From Methylobacterium bullatum (GTDB taxonomy: Bacteria; Pseudomonadota; Alphaproteobacteria; Rhizobiales; Beijerinckiaceae), in contig LR743504.1 of assembly GCA_902712845.1 (NCBI GenBank), positions 4,500,001 through 4,564,000 of the forward strand: a stretch of DNA of 64,000 nt, given 5' to 3'. Of this stretch, positions 24,757-31,088 are shown piece after piece; position 1 is the stretch's first letter, and every line of letters starts with the position of its first letter. A model generated the notes under the pieces. It ran no database searches, had not been told where the DNA came from, and saw only the letters and a program-made list of their open reading frames with translations. The translations under genes were made by a program, and so were the position numbers.

Positions 24757-24872
24757 TCGGCCTGCCGGGCCGGTGATCGAGGGTTATCGCTCTCATCGAT
24801 GTCCACGGTCGCAAACCGTGGAGGGGCCTCGAGGCCCAGTCGTCCTCGATCGTTCATGACCGGCAGACCAGA
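24757..24872 (+). ncRNA. Y-RNA-like element A
   Basis: The outer stem CUGCCGG (24762-24768) pairs with CCGGCAG (24860-24866). An asymmetric internal loop follows, GCCGGU opposite GUUCAUGA. The inner stem GAUCGAGG (24775-24782) pairs with CCUCGAUC (24844-24851). The conserved GGUUAUC box (24782-24788) comes right after the inner 5' strand, as in vertebrate Y RNAs, whose 5' strand ends in GUUAUC. The loop holds two hairpins, UCCACGG/CCGUGGA (24802-24822) and the palindrome GGGCCUCGAGGCCC (24824-24837). No T-arm or D-arm is seen. It is the first element after the promoter. The call rests on shared architecture with elements B-E and on position upstream of rsr. Confidence 0.6.
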
Positions 24873-24878
24873 TTACCT

Positions 24879-24961
24879 CACCGGCGCGGGCCGGCGGGGG
24901 CTCGGTTATCACCTGCACGTGAAACTACCCGAGCCTCATTCGACATGTCCGCGTCCCTCGC
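24879..24961 (+). ncRNA. Y-RNA-like element B (short form)
   Basis: The outer stem GCGCGGGC (24884-24891) pairs with GUCCGCGU (24947-24954). The inner stem GGGCUCGG (24898-24905) pairs with CCGAGCCU (24929-24936). The box GGUUAUC is at 24904-24910. Between the stems the 3' side reads CAUUCGACAU, matching the CUCGACCAU and CUCGAACACAU segments of C and D. The loop is only about 20 bases, so this is a minimal hairpin with no tRNA-like part. It begins about ten bases after element A ends, which suggests co-transcription and processing. Confidence 0.6.
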
Positions 24962-25070
24962 CATTCGGTCCCTGCCACGGGCGGAGCAACGCATGAAGAA
25001 AGTCGACCATCGCGTCGCCGCGTTCGCCTGTCTCGGGGGCGAAAGCCGGCGACAAACCAGTCTTTGATCC

Positions 25071-25192
25071 GGCGCTCCGCGCGGGCCGCTGACGAACGGT
25101 TATCTGTGGGATGAAGGGCTCTCGAGCCCTGGGGTTCGACCCCCCGACGGCCTCGCGGCCGATCCGTTCGCCTCGACCATGTCCGCGCAGCC
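25071..25192 (+). ncRNA. Y-RNA-like element C with T-arm and acceptor-like hairpins
   Basis: The outer stem GCGCGGGC (25079-25086) pairs with GUCCGCGC (25181-25188). The inner stem CGAACGG (25093-25099) pairs with CCGUUCG (25164-25170). The box GGUUAUC is at 25098-25104. Inside are a 7-bp hairpin AGGGCUC/GAGCCCU (25115-25130), a T-arm-like GGGGUUCGACCCC (25131-25143), and a closed acceptor-like hairpin CGGCC-UCGC-GGCCG (25148-25161). No D-arm follows. The 3' internal-loop side is CCUCGACCAU. It looks like a partial tRNA mimic, intermediate between B and E. Confidence 0.65.
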
Positions 25193-25295
25193 ATAGGCCG
25201 GCTTCACCGACAATCCCTCATCGCCGACGTTTCCGTCGCCTTCGCGCGGCGCGCGCCTCCTGGCTTGCGTCCGAGCGCCCGCGCCGGAACCCGAG

Positions 25296-25543
25296 CGGTC
25301 CGTGCGGGCCGACAGGGGACGGTTATCGGTAGAGCGCCGCGGGGCTCGCCTCGCGGAGGTTGTGGATTCGAATTCCGCCGGAGCCGTAGAGCGCTCTCCG
25401 CCGAAGTGGATTCCGGTTCGGCGAAAAAGAGCGCGGCAAATCAAAGACCTAGAGCTGTGTCCCGATCCAACGTGGTCGGGCACAGCTCTAGCGGTCCCGA
25501 AGCTCATAACGCCGTCCCTCGAACACATGCCCGCATGGCCGTC
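25296..25543 (+). ncRNA. Y-RNA-like element D, carrying an inserted palindromic repeat
   Basis: The outer stem CCGUGCGGGC (25300-25309) pairs with GCCCGCAUGG (25529-25538). The inner stem GGGGACGG (25315-25322) pairs with CCGUCCCU (25512-25519). The box GGUUAUC is at 25321-25327. It is followed by GGUAGAGCGC, a hairpin CCGCG/CGCGG, a T-arm-like GUGGAUUCGAAUUCCGC, and the start of an acceptor-like strand (CGGAGC). A 104-bp palindromic repeat (25387-25490) then occupies the place where element E has its acceptor 5' strand and D-arm. The outer Ro-type stems remain pairable, so the RNA may still bind Rsr. Confidence 0.6.
25387..25490. repeat. Dispersed palindromic intergenic repeat inside Y element D
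   Basis: The repeat is bounded by TAGAGC (25387-25392) and GCTCTA (25485-25490). It contains hairpin GCCGAA/TTCGGC (about 25400-25422), a spacer GAGCGCGGCAAATCAAAGAC, and a long hairpin CTAGAGCTGTG/CACAGCTCTAG (25449-25491) with inner CCCGA/TCGGG. The GCCGAA...TTCGGC plus CTAGAGC...GCTCTAG layout is that of short palindromic repeats scattered in Rhizobiales genomes. Confidence 0.65.
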
Positions 25544-25570
25544 CCGGACCGGCGAGCGGATCACCCCATC

Positions 25571-25702
25571 GGCCGCGCGGGCCGAGAAGGCAGGGTTATC
25601 GGATCTTTAGGTCGCGGGTTCGAATCCCGCCGGGCAGCGATGCCCGTAGCTCAGTCGGAAGAGCGAAAGACTATCCTGCCTCAGTCCCATGCCCGCGCGG
25701 CC
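25571..25702 (+). ncRNA. yrlA: YrlA-type Y RNA (permuted tRNA mimic), element E
   Basis: A perfect 12-bp outer stem pairs GGCCGCGCGGGC (25571-25582) with GCCCGCGCGGCC (25691-25702). The inner stem GGCAGG (25589-25594) pairs with CCUGCC (25675-25680), with GGUUAUC at 25594-25600. Inside, in this order, are a T-arm GCGGGUUCGAAUCCCGC (25614-25630), a closed acceptor hairpin CGGGCA-GCGA-UGCCCG (25631-25646), and a D-arm UAGCUCAGUCGGAAGAGC (25647-25664). The arms are thus circularly permuted relative to a tRNA, with the Ro-binding stem taking the place of the anticodon arm. This is the arrangement described for bacterial YrlA RNAs. It ends 48 bases before rsr. Confidence 0.85.
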
Positions 25703-25750
25703 CCAACGAACCACCGGGCACGAGGCCCGTGGAGAAAGGAGCGAGCGAAG

Positions 25751-27361
25751 ATGTCCTATGCCAAGCTGTTCTCGCTCCGGCGCAATCCGCAGTCGGAGCC
25801 CATTTCCCGTACCGTGCCGAACTCGGCCGGCGGACACGCTTTCCCGGTGAGCGACTGGACGCGGCTCGACCGCTTCCTGGTGCTCGGCTCCGAGGGCGGC
25901 TCGTACTATGCCGGCCCCGTCGCCCTGACGCGCGACAACGCCCAGGCCGTGCTGCGGTGCCTCGCGGAAGACGGCCCGCGCGTGGTCGCCGCCATCGTGG
26001 CGGTGAGCGAGGCCGGACGGGCTCCGAAGCAGGATCCGGCGATCTTCGCCCTGGCGCTCGCCGCCTCGGCGGAGGGCGAGCATGCCCTCGCCACCCGCCG
26101 GGCCGCCCTGGCCGCCCTTCCGCGCGTCTGCCGCACGGGTACGCACCTGTTCCAGTTCGCGTCCGCCGTCGAGGCGATGCGCGGTTGGGGCCGCGGCCTG
26201 CGCCGCGCGGTGGCCGATTGGTACGTCGCCCGCCCCGTGGAGGCCCTTGCCTACCAGGCGGTGAAGTATCGTTCGCGCAACGGCTGGTCGCACCGCGATC
26301 TGCTGCGGCTGGCTCATCCGGAGACGGGCGAGCCGGATCGCGCTGCCCTGTTCGACTGGATCTGCCGCGGCACCCTAGCCGAGGCGGCGCCGGCCCTCGT
26401 CCACGCCTTCGCCGCGGTGCAGGCGCCGGGCGTCAACGGGGCCTCGGCCGCGGCGATGATCCGCACGCACGGACTGCCGTGGGAGGCGCTGCCGACCGAG
26501 CTGATGACGAGCCGGGCGGTGAACGAGGCGCTGATCGAGCGCATGCCGATGGGAGCCCTCGTGCGTCAGCTCGGGCGGCTCACGGCGGCGGGCGTGCTCG
26601 CCCCCTTCTCGGAGGGGACCGAGCATGTCCGGGCAGTGCTGTCGGACCGGGAGCGCATCCTCAAGGCGCGTCTCCACCCGATGGCGCTGCTCATAGCGCT
26701 CAAGACCTACGCGTCGGGGCGCGGTGAGCGCGGCCGGCTCTCCTGGGAGCCGGTGGCCGTCATCGTCGAGGCGCTGAACGCCGCGTTCTACACGGCGTTC
26801 GCGTCGGTGACGCCCACGGGCAAGCGTCTCGTCCTGGCCCTCGACGTGTCGGGGTCCATGGCGATGGGAGGCGTGGCCGGGTCCTCGCTCACCCCGCGTG
26901 AGGCGGCCGCCGCGATGGCGCTCGTCACCGCGGCGACCGAGGAGCGCTGGCAGGTCGTCGGCTTCACGGCCGGTGCCGGCCGGCGCCGGAACGAGGGCAC
27001 GGCACTGACCGCGCTGCCGATCGGGCAGTCGATGCGGCTCGACGCGGCGGTGGCAGCCACGGCCGACCTGCCCTTCGGCGGGACGGATTGCTCGCTGCCC
27101 ATGCGCTGGGCCCTGGAGCGGAACGTCCAGGCCGACGCCTTCGTGGTCTACACGGACTCGGAGACGTGGGCGGGGCCGGTCCACCCGGTGGAGGCTCTGC
27201 GTGCGTACCGGCGGAAGACCGGGATCGACGCCAAGCTCGTGGTCGTGGGGCTCGTCTCCAACGGCTTCAGCATCGCCGACCCGGAGGATGCCGGCATGCT
27301 CGACGTGGTGGGCTTCGACGCCGCCGCGCCGGCGCTGATCGCGGATTTCCTCCGCGTCTGA
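25751..27361 (+). CDS. rsr: Ro60 orthologue Rsr (TROVE and vWA domains)
   Basis: This 536-residue protein is close in length to the Deinococcus Rsr. The N-terminal TROVE HEAT-repeat ring runs to about residue 350, with the family opening SAGGHAFPVSDWTRLDRFLVLGSEGGSYY. It is followed by a von Willebrand A domain with an intact metal site, DVSGS (Asp365, Ser367, Ser369), Thr445 in GGTDCS, and YTDSETW. In characterised bacteria Rsr binds Y RNAs, tethers PNPase through them, and acts in RNA decay, rRNA maturation and stress survival. An AAAGGAGCGAGCGAAG leader gives the start at 25751. Five Y-RNA-like elements lie directly upstream on the same strand. No rtcB, rtcA or pnp is adjacent. Confidence 0.95.
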   Translation: MSYAKLFSLRRNPQSEPISRTVPNSAGGHAFPVSDWTRLDRFLVLGSEGGSYYAGPVALTRDNAQAVLRCLAEDGPRVVAAIVAVSEAGRAPKQDPAIFALALAASAEGEHALATRRAALAALPRVCRTGTHLFQFASAVEAMRGWGRGLRRAVADWYVARPVEALAYQAVKYRSRNGWSHRDLLRLAHPETGEPDRAALFDWICRGTLAEAAPALVHAFAAVQAPGVNGASAAAMIRTHGLPWEALPTELMTSRAVNEALIERMPMGALVRQLGRLTAAGVLAPFSEGTEHVRAVLSDRERILKARLHPMALLIALKTYASGRGERGRLSWEPVAVIVEALNAAFYTAFASVTPTGKRLVLALDVSGSMAMGGVAGSSLTPREAAAAMALVTAATEERWQVVGFTAGAGRRRNEGTALTALPIGQSMRLDAAVAATADLPFGGTDCSLPMRWALERNVQADAFVVYTDSETWAGPVHPVEALRAYRRKTGIDAKLVVVGLVSNGFSIADPEDAGMLDVVGFDAAAPALIADFLRV

Positions 27362-27365
27362 CAGG

Positions 27366-27395
27366 GGGAGACGGACGGCACGCCGCCCGTCTCCC
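27366..27395 (+). terminator. Hairpin after rsr (candidate terminator)
   Basis: GGGAGACGG (27366-27374) pairs with CCGTCTCCC (27387-27395), a few bases after the rsr stop and before the convergent pncB. There is no T tract, so it may work only as an mRNA-stabilising or rho-assisted end. Confidence 0.45.
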
Positions 27396-27428
27396 GCACG
27401 CCTGGATGAGGGCCGCTCTCGGCAAACA

Positions 27429-28721
27429 TCACACGATGACCGGCATCTCCGCCATCTCGCCGATGCCGAAGACGCGCTTGTAACGGGCGATCTCGTCGGC
27501 CGGCCCGATGGCTTTCGACGGGTTGTCCGAGATCTTCACGGTGGGGCGGCCGTTGGCGGCGATCACCTTGCAGACGATGGAGATTGGATCGAGCCCGTGA
27601 TCGGGCACCAGCCCGCGGAAATCGTTGGTGAGCAGGGTGCCCCAGCCGTAGCCGATGCGCATCCGCCCATGGAAATGCGCGTGGATCTCTTCGATCGTCC
27701 CGATATCGAGCCCATCCGAGAAGATCGCGAGCTTTTCGTGGGGGTCGCAGCCGCGTGACGCCCACCAGGCAATGGCCTCCTCGCCGCCCTCGATCGGGTC
27801 CTTCGAATCGATGCGGATGCCGGTCCAGGCCGTCATCCAGTCCGGCGCATGGGCCAGGAAGCCGGTGGTGCCGTAGGTGTCGGGCAGCATCACCAGCAGG
27901 TTGCCGGCATAATCCTGCTGCCAGTCGCGCAGCACGTCGTAGGGCGCCTGGGCCAGGGCCGCGTCGTCCTCCGCCAGCGCGGAATAGACCATCGGCAGTT
28001 CATGGGCGTTGGTGCCCACCGCCTCGACTTCGCGGCGCATGGCGATGAGGCAGTTCGACGTGCCGAGGAAGGCCTCGCCCAAGCCCTCGCGCATGGCCTC
28101 GACGCACCAATCTTGCCACAGGAAGCCGTGGCGGCGGCGGGTGCCGAAATCGGCGATGGAGAGGCCGGGCAAGGCCTTCAGGCGCTCGATCTTCTCCCAG
28201 ACCCTCGTCATCGCCCGCGCGTAGAGCACCTGCAGCTCGAACTTGCCGAGCGCCCGCAGGACCCCGCGCGAGCGCAGCTCGTTGAGGATGGCGAGCGCCG
28301 GCACCTCCCACATGGTGGTCTCGATCCAGGGACCGTGGAAGGTGAGAACGTATTGTCCGTCCCGTGCCTCGAGTTCGTATTCGGGCAGGCGGAAGCCTTC
28401 GAGCCAGTCCATGAAATCGGCCGAGAACATTTGGCGGTGGCCGTAGAAGGTATTACCGCGCAGCCAGGTCGATTCCCCCCGGCTCAAGCCGACCGTGCGG
28501 GCGTGGTCGAGCTGCTCGCGCAATTCCCCCACATCGACGAAATCGGCGATGCGGACGGAGCGGCTGCGGTTCTGGATGCCGAAGGTCACGTCGGCGTCGC
28601 GATGGCGGCGAAAGATCGTCTGCGCCATCAGCAGTTTGTAGAAATCGGTGTCGAGCAGCGACCGGATGATCGGGTCGATCTTGAAGTTGTGGTTGTACAC
28701 CCGCGTCGCGAGATCGAGCAT
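27429..28721 (-). CDS. pncB: Nicotinate phosphoribosyltransferase
   Basis: This 430-residue enzyme converts nicotinate and PRPP to nicotinate mononucleotide in NAD salvage. It starts with DPIIRSLLDTDFYKLLMAQTIF, followed by the blocks VTFGIQNRSRSVRIAD, NTFYGHRQMFSADF, SIADFGTRRRHGFLWQ, FLGTSNCLIAM, GTNAHELPMVYSAL, DTYGTTGF and RIDSKDPIEGGEEAIAWW. The C-terminal phosphate-binding part includes SDGLDIGTIEEIHAHF and GWGTLLTNDF. All are typical of the bacterial PncB type. It is convergent with rsr. Confidence 0.96.
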   Translation of the reverse strand: MLDLATRVYNHNFKIDPIIRSLLDTDFYKLLMAQTIFRRHRDADVTFGIQNRSRSVRIADFVDVGELREQLDHARTVGLSRGESTWLRGNTFYGHRQMFSADFMDWLEGFRLPEYELEARDGQYVLTFHGPWIETTMWEVPALAILNELRSRGVLRALGKFELQVLYARAMTRVWEKIERLKALPGLSIADFGTRRRHGFLWQDWCVEAMREGLGEAFLGTSNCLIAMRREVEAVGTNAHELPMVYSALAEDDAALAQAPYDVLRDWQQDYAGNLLVMLPDTYGTTGFLAHAPDWMTAWTGIRIDSKDPIEGGEEAIAWWASRGCDPHEKLAIFSDGLDIGTIEEIHAHFHGRMRIGYGWGTLLTNDFRGLVPDHGLDPISIVCKVIAANGRPTVKISDNPSKAIGPADEIARYKRVFGIGEMAEMPVIV

Positions 28722-29006
28722 GGTCGGGAGGGATCCGGCGCGGGACCCGGGCGCCCGCTCGCTGGCGAAGAGCGCATGGGCCTCGGGCGCGAGTCAATCG
28801 TACACCCGGTGATTGGCGGGGACCCGATGGCGACCGAACGGTTTTCACCTTCGTGCGTAGCGCAGGAAGCGAGGTCGATCGCGCGTCCCTCTCCCCCTTG
28901 TGGGGAGAGGTTAGGAGTGGGGGTGGCTCCGCCAGCCTCCGAAAGATCAGGGTCGCCCGACCACCGTCGTCTCCTACTCCATTTACACAAGGGGGAGGAG
29001 AGGAGT
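28722..29006. other. Intergenic region upstream of pncB, with repeat
   Basis: There is no supportable gene. The region should carry the pncB promoter near its left end. It contains the dispersed repeat listed at 28881-28933, followed by GTGTAAGCTACGAC, which begins the palindromic repeat that flanks the IS element. Confidence 0.4.
28881..28933 (+). repeat. Dispersed intergenic repeat, copy 1
   Basis: The sequence CGTCCCTCTCCC-CTTGTGGGGAGAGG-TTAGGAGTGGGGGTGGC recurs almost base for base, in inverted orientation, at 42250-42300. The central part (CTCCCC/GGGGAG) is palindromic. Confidence 0.75.
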
Positions 29007-29069
29007 GTAAGCTACGACGTTTACATCCTTCACGGGCAGCGCGGGTCCCCTCTCCTGGAAGAAGAGGGA
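29007..29069 (+). repeat. Left part of dispersed palindromic repeat flanking the IS
   Basis: GCTACGACGTTTACATCC, then GGGCAGC, then CCCTCTCCTGGAAGAAGAGGGA, matches the first half of the uninterrupted copy at 48029-48085 at most positions. A further partial copy starts at about 42108. The end is a hairpin, CCTCTCCT/AGAGGG. Confidence 0.65.
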
Positions 29070-30273
29070 CAGGGTGAGGTGTGCGACCTCTCCAGAGATG
29101 GACCACACCTTGTATCTGGAAAGGCGTCCCCGGGTGGTGTCCATTCGAGGGTGCGCCGAGTGAGGTGGCCGCCCCACCCGGCGCGCGGTCCGCGGCGCCC
29201 GCCACACCTCTGGCCACAACCGTGGGTGAGCTTTGGGACCGTGGGCCGCTTCGTCACGCACGACCGGACAGTCGCTCGACAGCCCGTCGCATGGACAAGG
29301 CAGGTTACCGTGACACACATCGTCTGTGGAGTGGATATCGGCGCCGACACGCTGGATGCCCGCATCGGCCGCGATGGCGCCTGGCGGCAGATGGCCAACA
29401 CCCCGGAGGGCCGCGCCGATCTGGCGGCGTTCTGTCGGGAGCACCGGGTCGATCTGGTGGCCATGGAGGCCACCGGTGGGTACGAACGCGCGGTCTTCGG
29501 CGCGCTCTGGGCCGAGGGCGTTCCGGCCACGGTCGTCAACCCGCGCGCCGTGCGCCGTTTCGCCGACGGCATGGGTGTGCTGGAGAAGACCGACCGGATC
29601 GATTGCGGGATGATCGCCTGGTACGCCGCGACCAAAGGCCTGCGTCCGACCCCGCCGGCCACGGCGACCCAGGTCCGGCTCACCGCCCTGGTGGTGCGCC
29701 TGCGCCAACTCACGGCGCTGAAGGTCGGGCAGGCCAACCAGGCCCGCCTCGTCACCGAGCCGGAGGTGCTCGCCTCCTTCACCCCCGTCCTGGCGGCCAT
29801 CACGGCGCAGATCCGGGTGCTGGAAGCCCACATCGCCCAGGCCATCGCCCTGGACCCCGTCTGGACGGCCCTCGACCGATGCTTCCGCACGATCAAGGGC
29901 GTGGCCGACCGCACGGTCGCCCATCTGATGGCCGAGATGCCCGAGATCGGAACCCTGTCCAACAAGGCTGTCGCCAAGCTCGCCGGCCTGGCGCCCATCG
30001 CCCACGACAGCGGACGCCGCGCCGGCAAGCGCCCCGTGCGCGGCGGACGCGCCGGGGTTCGGGCCGTCCTGTTCGTCGTCGCCGAGATCGTGCGCCGATA
30101 CGATCCCGACTTTGCCGCCTTCCACCAGCGGTTGAGCCAAGCCGGAAAGCCCAAAAAGCTCGTCCGCGTCGCCCTCGCCCACAAACTCCTCGTGCGCCTC
30201 AACGCCAAAGCCCGCGAGATCCGCAAGGACCTCGCTCTGGCCTCTTGACCTGACAGACAGTCGCTCACCCCAA
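29070..30273 (+). mobile_element. IS110-family insertion sequence (boundaries approximate)
   Basis: One transposase gene (29310-30248) lies in about 1.2 kb. The sequence on the two sides corresponds to the two halves of a repeat seen uninterrupted at 48029-48147, so the ends must lie near 29070 and 30273. No target-site duplication is evident, as usual for IS110. Just inside each end, CAGGGTGAGG (left) and CTCACCCCAACC (right) are inverted versions of each other, so the exact junctions are uncertain. About 230 non-coding bases precede the transposase; in IS110 elements this part can encode the bridge RNA that selects the target. Confidence 0.7.
29310..30248 (+). CDS. IS110-family transposase (DEDD recombinase)
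   Basis: This 312-residue protein has an N-terminal RuvC-like DEDD domain: VCGVDIGADTLDARIG (first Asp), VDLVAMEATGGYERAV (Glu), and EKTDRIDCGMIAWYA (Asp pair). A helical middle follows, then a C-terminal Transposase_20 domain with FRTIKGVADRTVAHLMAEMPEIGTLSNKAVAKLAGLAPIAHDSG and the Ser/Gly-rich SGRRAGKRPVRGGRAGVR segment. The GTG at 29310 is the start, with AGG seven bases before. The frame is intact, so the element may be active. Its C-terminus is complete, ending DLALAS. Confidence 0.93.
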   Translation: MTHIVCGVDIGADTLDARIGRDGAWRQMANTPEGRADLAAFCREHRVDLVAMEATGGYERAVFGALWAEGVPATVVNPRAVRRFADGMGVLEKTDRIDCGMIAWYAATKGLRPTPPATATQVRLTALVVRLRQLTALKVGQANQARLVTEPEVLASFTPVLAAITAQIRVLEAHIAQAIALDPVWTALDRCFRTIKGVADRTVAHLMAEMPEIGTLSNKAVAKLAGLAPIAHDSGRRAGKRPVRGGRAGVRAVLFVVAEIVRRYDPDFAAFHQRLSQAGKPKKLVRVALAHKLLVRLNAKAREIRKDLALAS

Positions 30274-30356
30274 CCCTCTCCTTCCAGGAGAGGGAGCCCG
30301 TCGCGCCCGATGTCGAACCCGCTTGGATCAAGGGAATGGCTGTCGAGCAGGTGTGT
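30274..30356 (+). repeat. Right part of dispersed palindromic repeat flanking the IS
   Basis: CCCTCTCCTTCCAGGAGAGGG is a perfect hairpin. It is followed by AGCCCGTCGCGCC, CTTGGAT, AGGGAA and GCTGTCGAGCAG, which matches the second half of the copy at 48064-48147. Confidence 0.65.
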
Positions 30357-30454
30357 GGATCTTGTCGTCCTGCGGAGGAGGCATGCGCTGAACAACGCCA
30401 AAGGGCGACCACCCGTTTCGGATGGCCGCCCTCTTGGTCCGTCCCATCGAAAAA

Positions 30455-30964
30455 TCAGGCCAGATCGACCTTCTTGGTCTCGGTCTTGGGCGATTCGCCG
30501 GTGAGGGCGGCCTTCACGTAGCCGTAGATGTGCAGGGCCGTGGCGTTGGGGCTGTCCCAATACTCGCCCTTCTCCGGGTGGATGCGGATGAGCGCGACTT
30601 CCGGGTCGTCCTTGCCGTTGGGGAACCAGGTCTTCATGCTCTCGCTCCACTTGTCGTCGACGATGGCCTGATCGGTGACGATCTCGGCCTTGCCGGCGAT
30701 GGAGACGTAGGTCTGGCTCGACGGGTCGGAATAGGCGAGGTTGACCTGGTTGTCCTTGCCGATCTCGGCGGTCTTGGGCGAGTGAAGCTTGGTGAAGAAC
30801 CAGATGTCGCCGTTCTCGTCGGTATCCTGGCTCCACATCGGGCGGCTATAGAGCTTCCCGTCCTGATCCGCCGTGGTCATCATCGCGACCTTGATGTCCT
30901 TGACGAGTTCGAACAGCTTCTTCGCGCCCTCGTGGTCGCGGTGGTTGCCTTGATGCATGAACAT
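30455..30964 (-). CDS. Pyridoxamine 5'-phosphate oxidase-like general stress protein
   Basis: This flavin-binding split-barrel protein has about 169 residues. Its blocks are HEGAKKLFELVKDIKVAMMTT, GKLYSRPMWSQDTDENGDIWFFTKLHSPK, VNLAYSDPSSQTYVSIAGKAEIV and WFPNGKDDPEVALIRIHPEKGEYWDSPNA, the GSP26/PNPOx-like family. Members bind FMN or related flavins and are often induced by general stress. AGGAGA precedes the ATG at 30964; a second Met two codons on is equally placed. A sigma-EcfG-like promoter lies upstream, in keeping with a stress role. Confidence 0.9.
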   Translation of the reverse strand: MFMHQGNHRDHEGAKKLFELVKDIKVAMMTTADQDGKLYSRPMWSQDTDENGDIWFFTKLHSPKTAEIGKDNQVNLAYSDPSSQTYVSIAGKAEIVTDQAIVDDKWSESMKTWFPNGKDDPEVALIRIHPEKGEYWDSPNATALHIYGYVKAALTGESPKTETKKVDLA

Positions 30965-31041
30965 GGTCTCCTGAAGGTCTGTCGTCCGTATCGGGGCGCG
31001 GCGCTCCCGGTCGCGGGCCGGCCCTGAAGGCTGCACTCACA

Positions 31042-31066
31042 ACGGGCCAGGGCTCGCTTGGTTCAG
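31042..31066 (-). promoter_or_regulatory. EcfG-type general stress promoter (candidate)
   Basis: On the minus strand TGAAC (31062-31066), 16 bases, then CGTT (31042-31045) fits the alphaproteobacterial EcfG pattern GGAAC-N16/17-CGTT with one mismatch in the -35. It sits about 80 bases upstream of the stress-protein gene. Confidence 0.35.
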
Positions 31067-31088
31067 CATCGTTCGGAGAAGAGGAAGA

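Noticed and set aside
25611..25664. A tRNA gene (T-arm and D-arm with GCTCAGTCGG)
   Set aside because: The arms are in the wrong order, the acceptor strands are joined by a GCGA loop, and there is no anticodon arm. It is the tRNA-like module of a Y RNA.
25265..25750. An N-terminal extension of about 160 residues for the rsr protein
   Set aside because: The frame is open but runs through the Y elements D and E. Family members start at MSYAKLF-like sequence, and a good ribosome site precedes 25751.
29070..30273. Terminal inverted repeats of the IS element
   Set aside because: The inverted GGGTGAGG/CTCACCCC segments adjoin the hairpins of a dispersed repeat seen elsewhere without an IS, and IS110 elements usually lack terminal inverted repeats. 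I therefore read them as flanks, though the exact ends stay uncertain.
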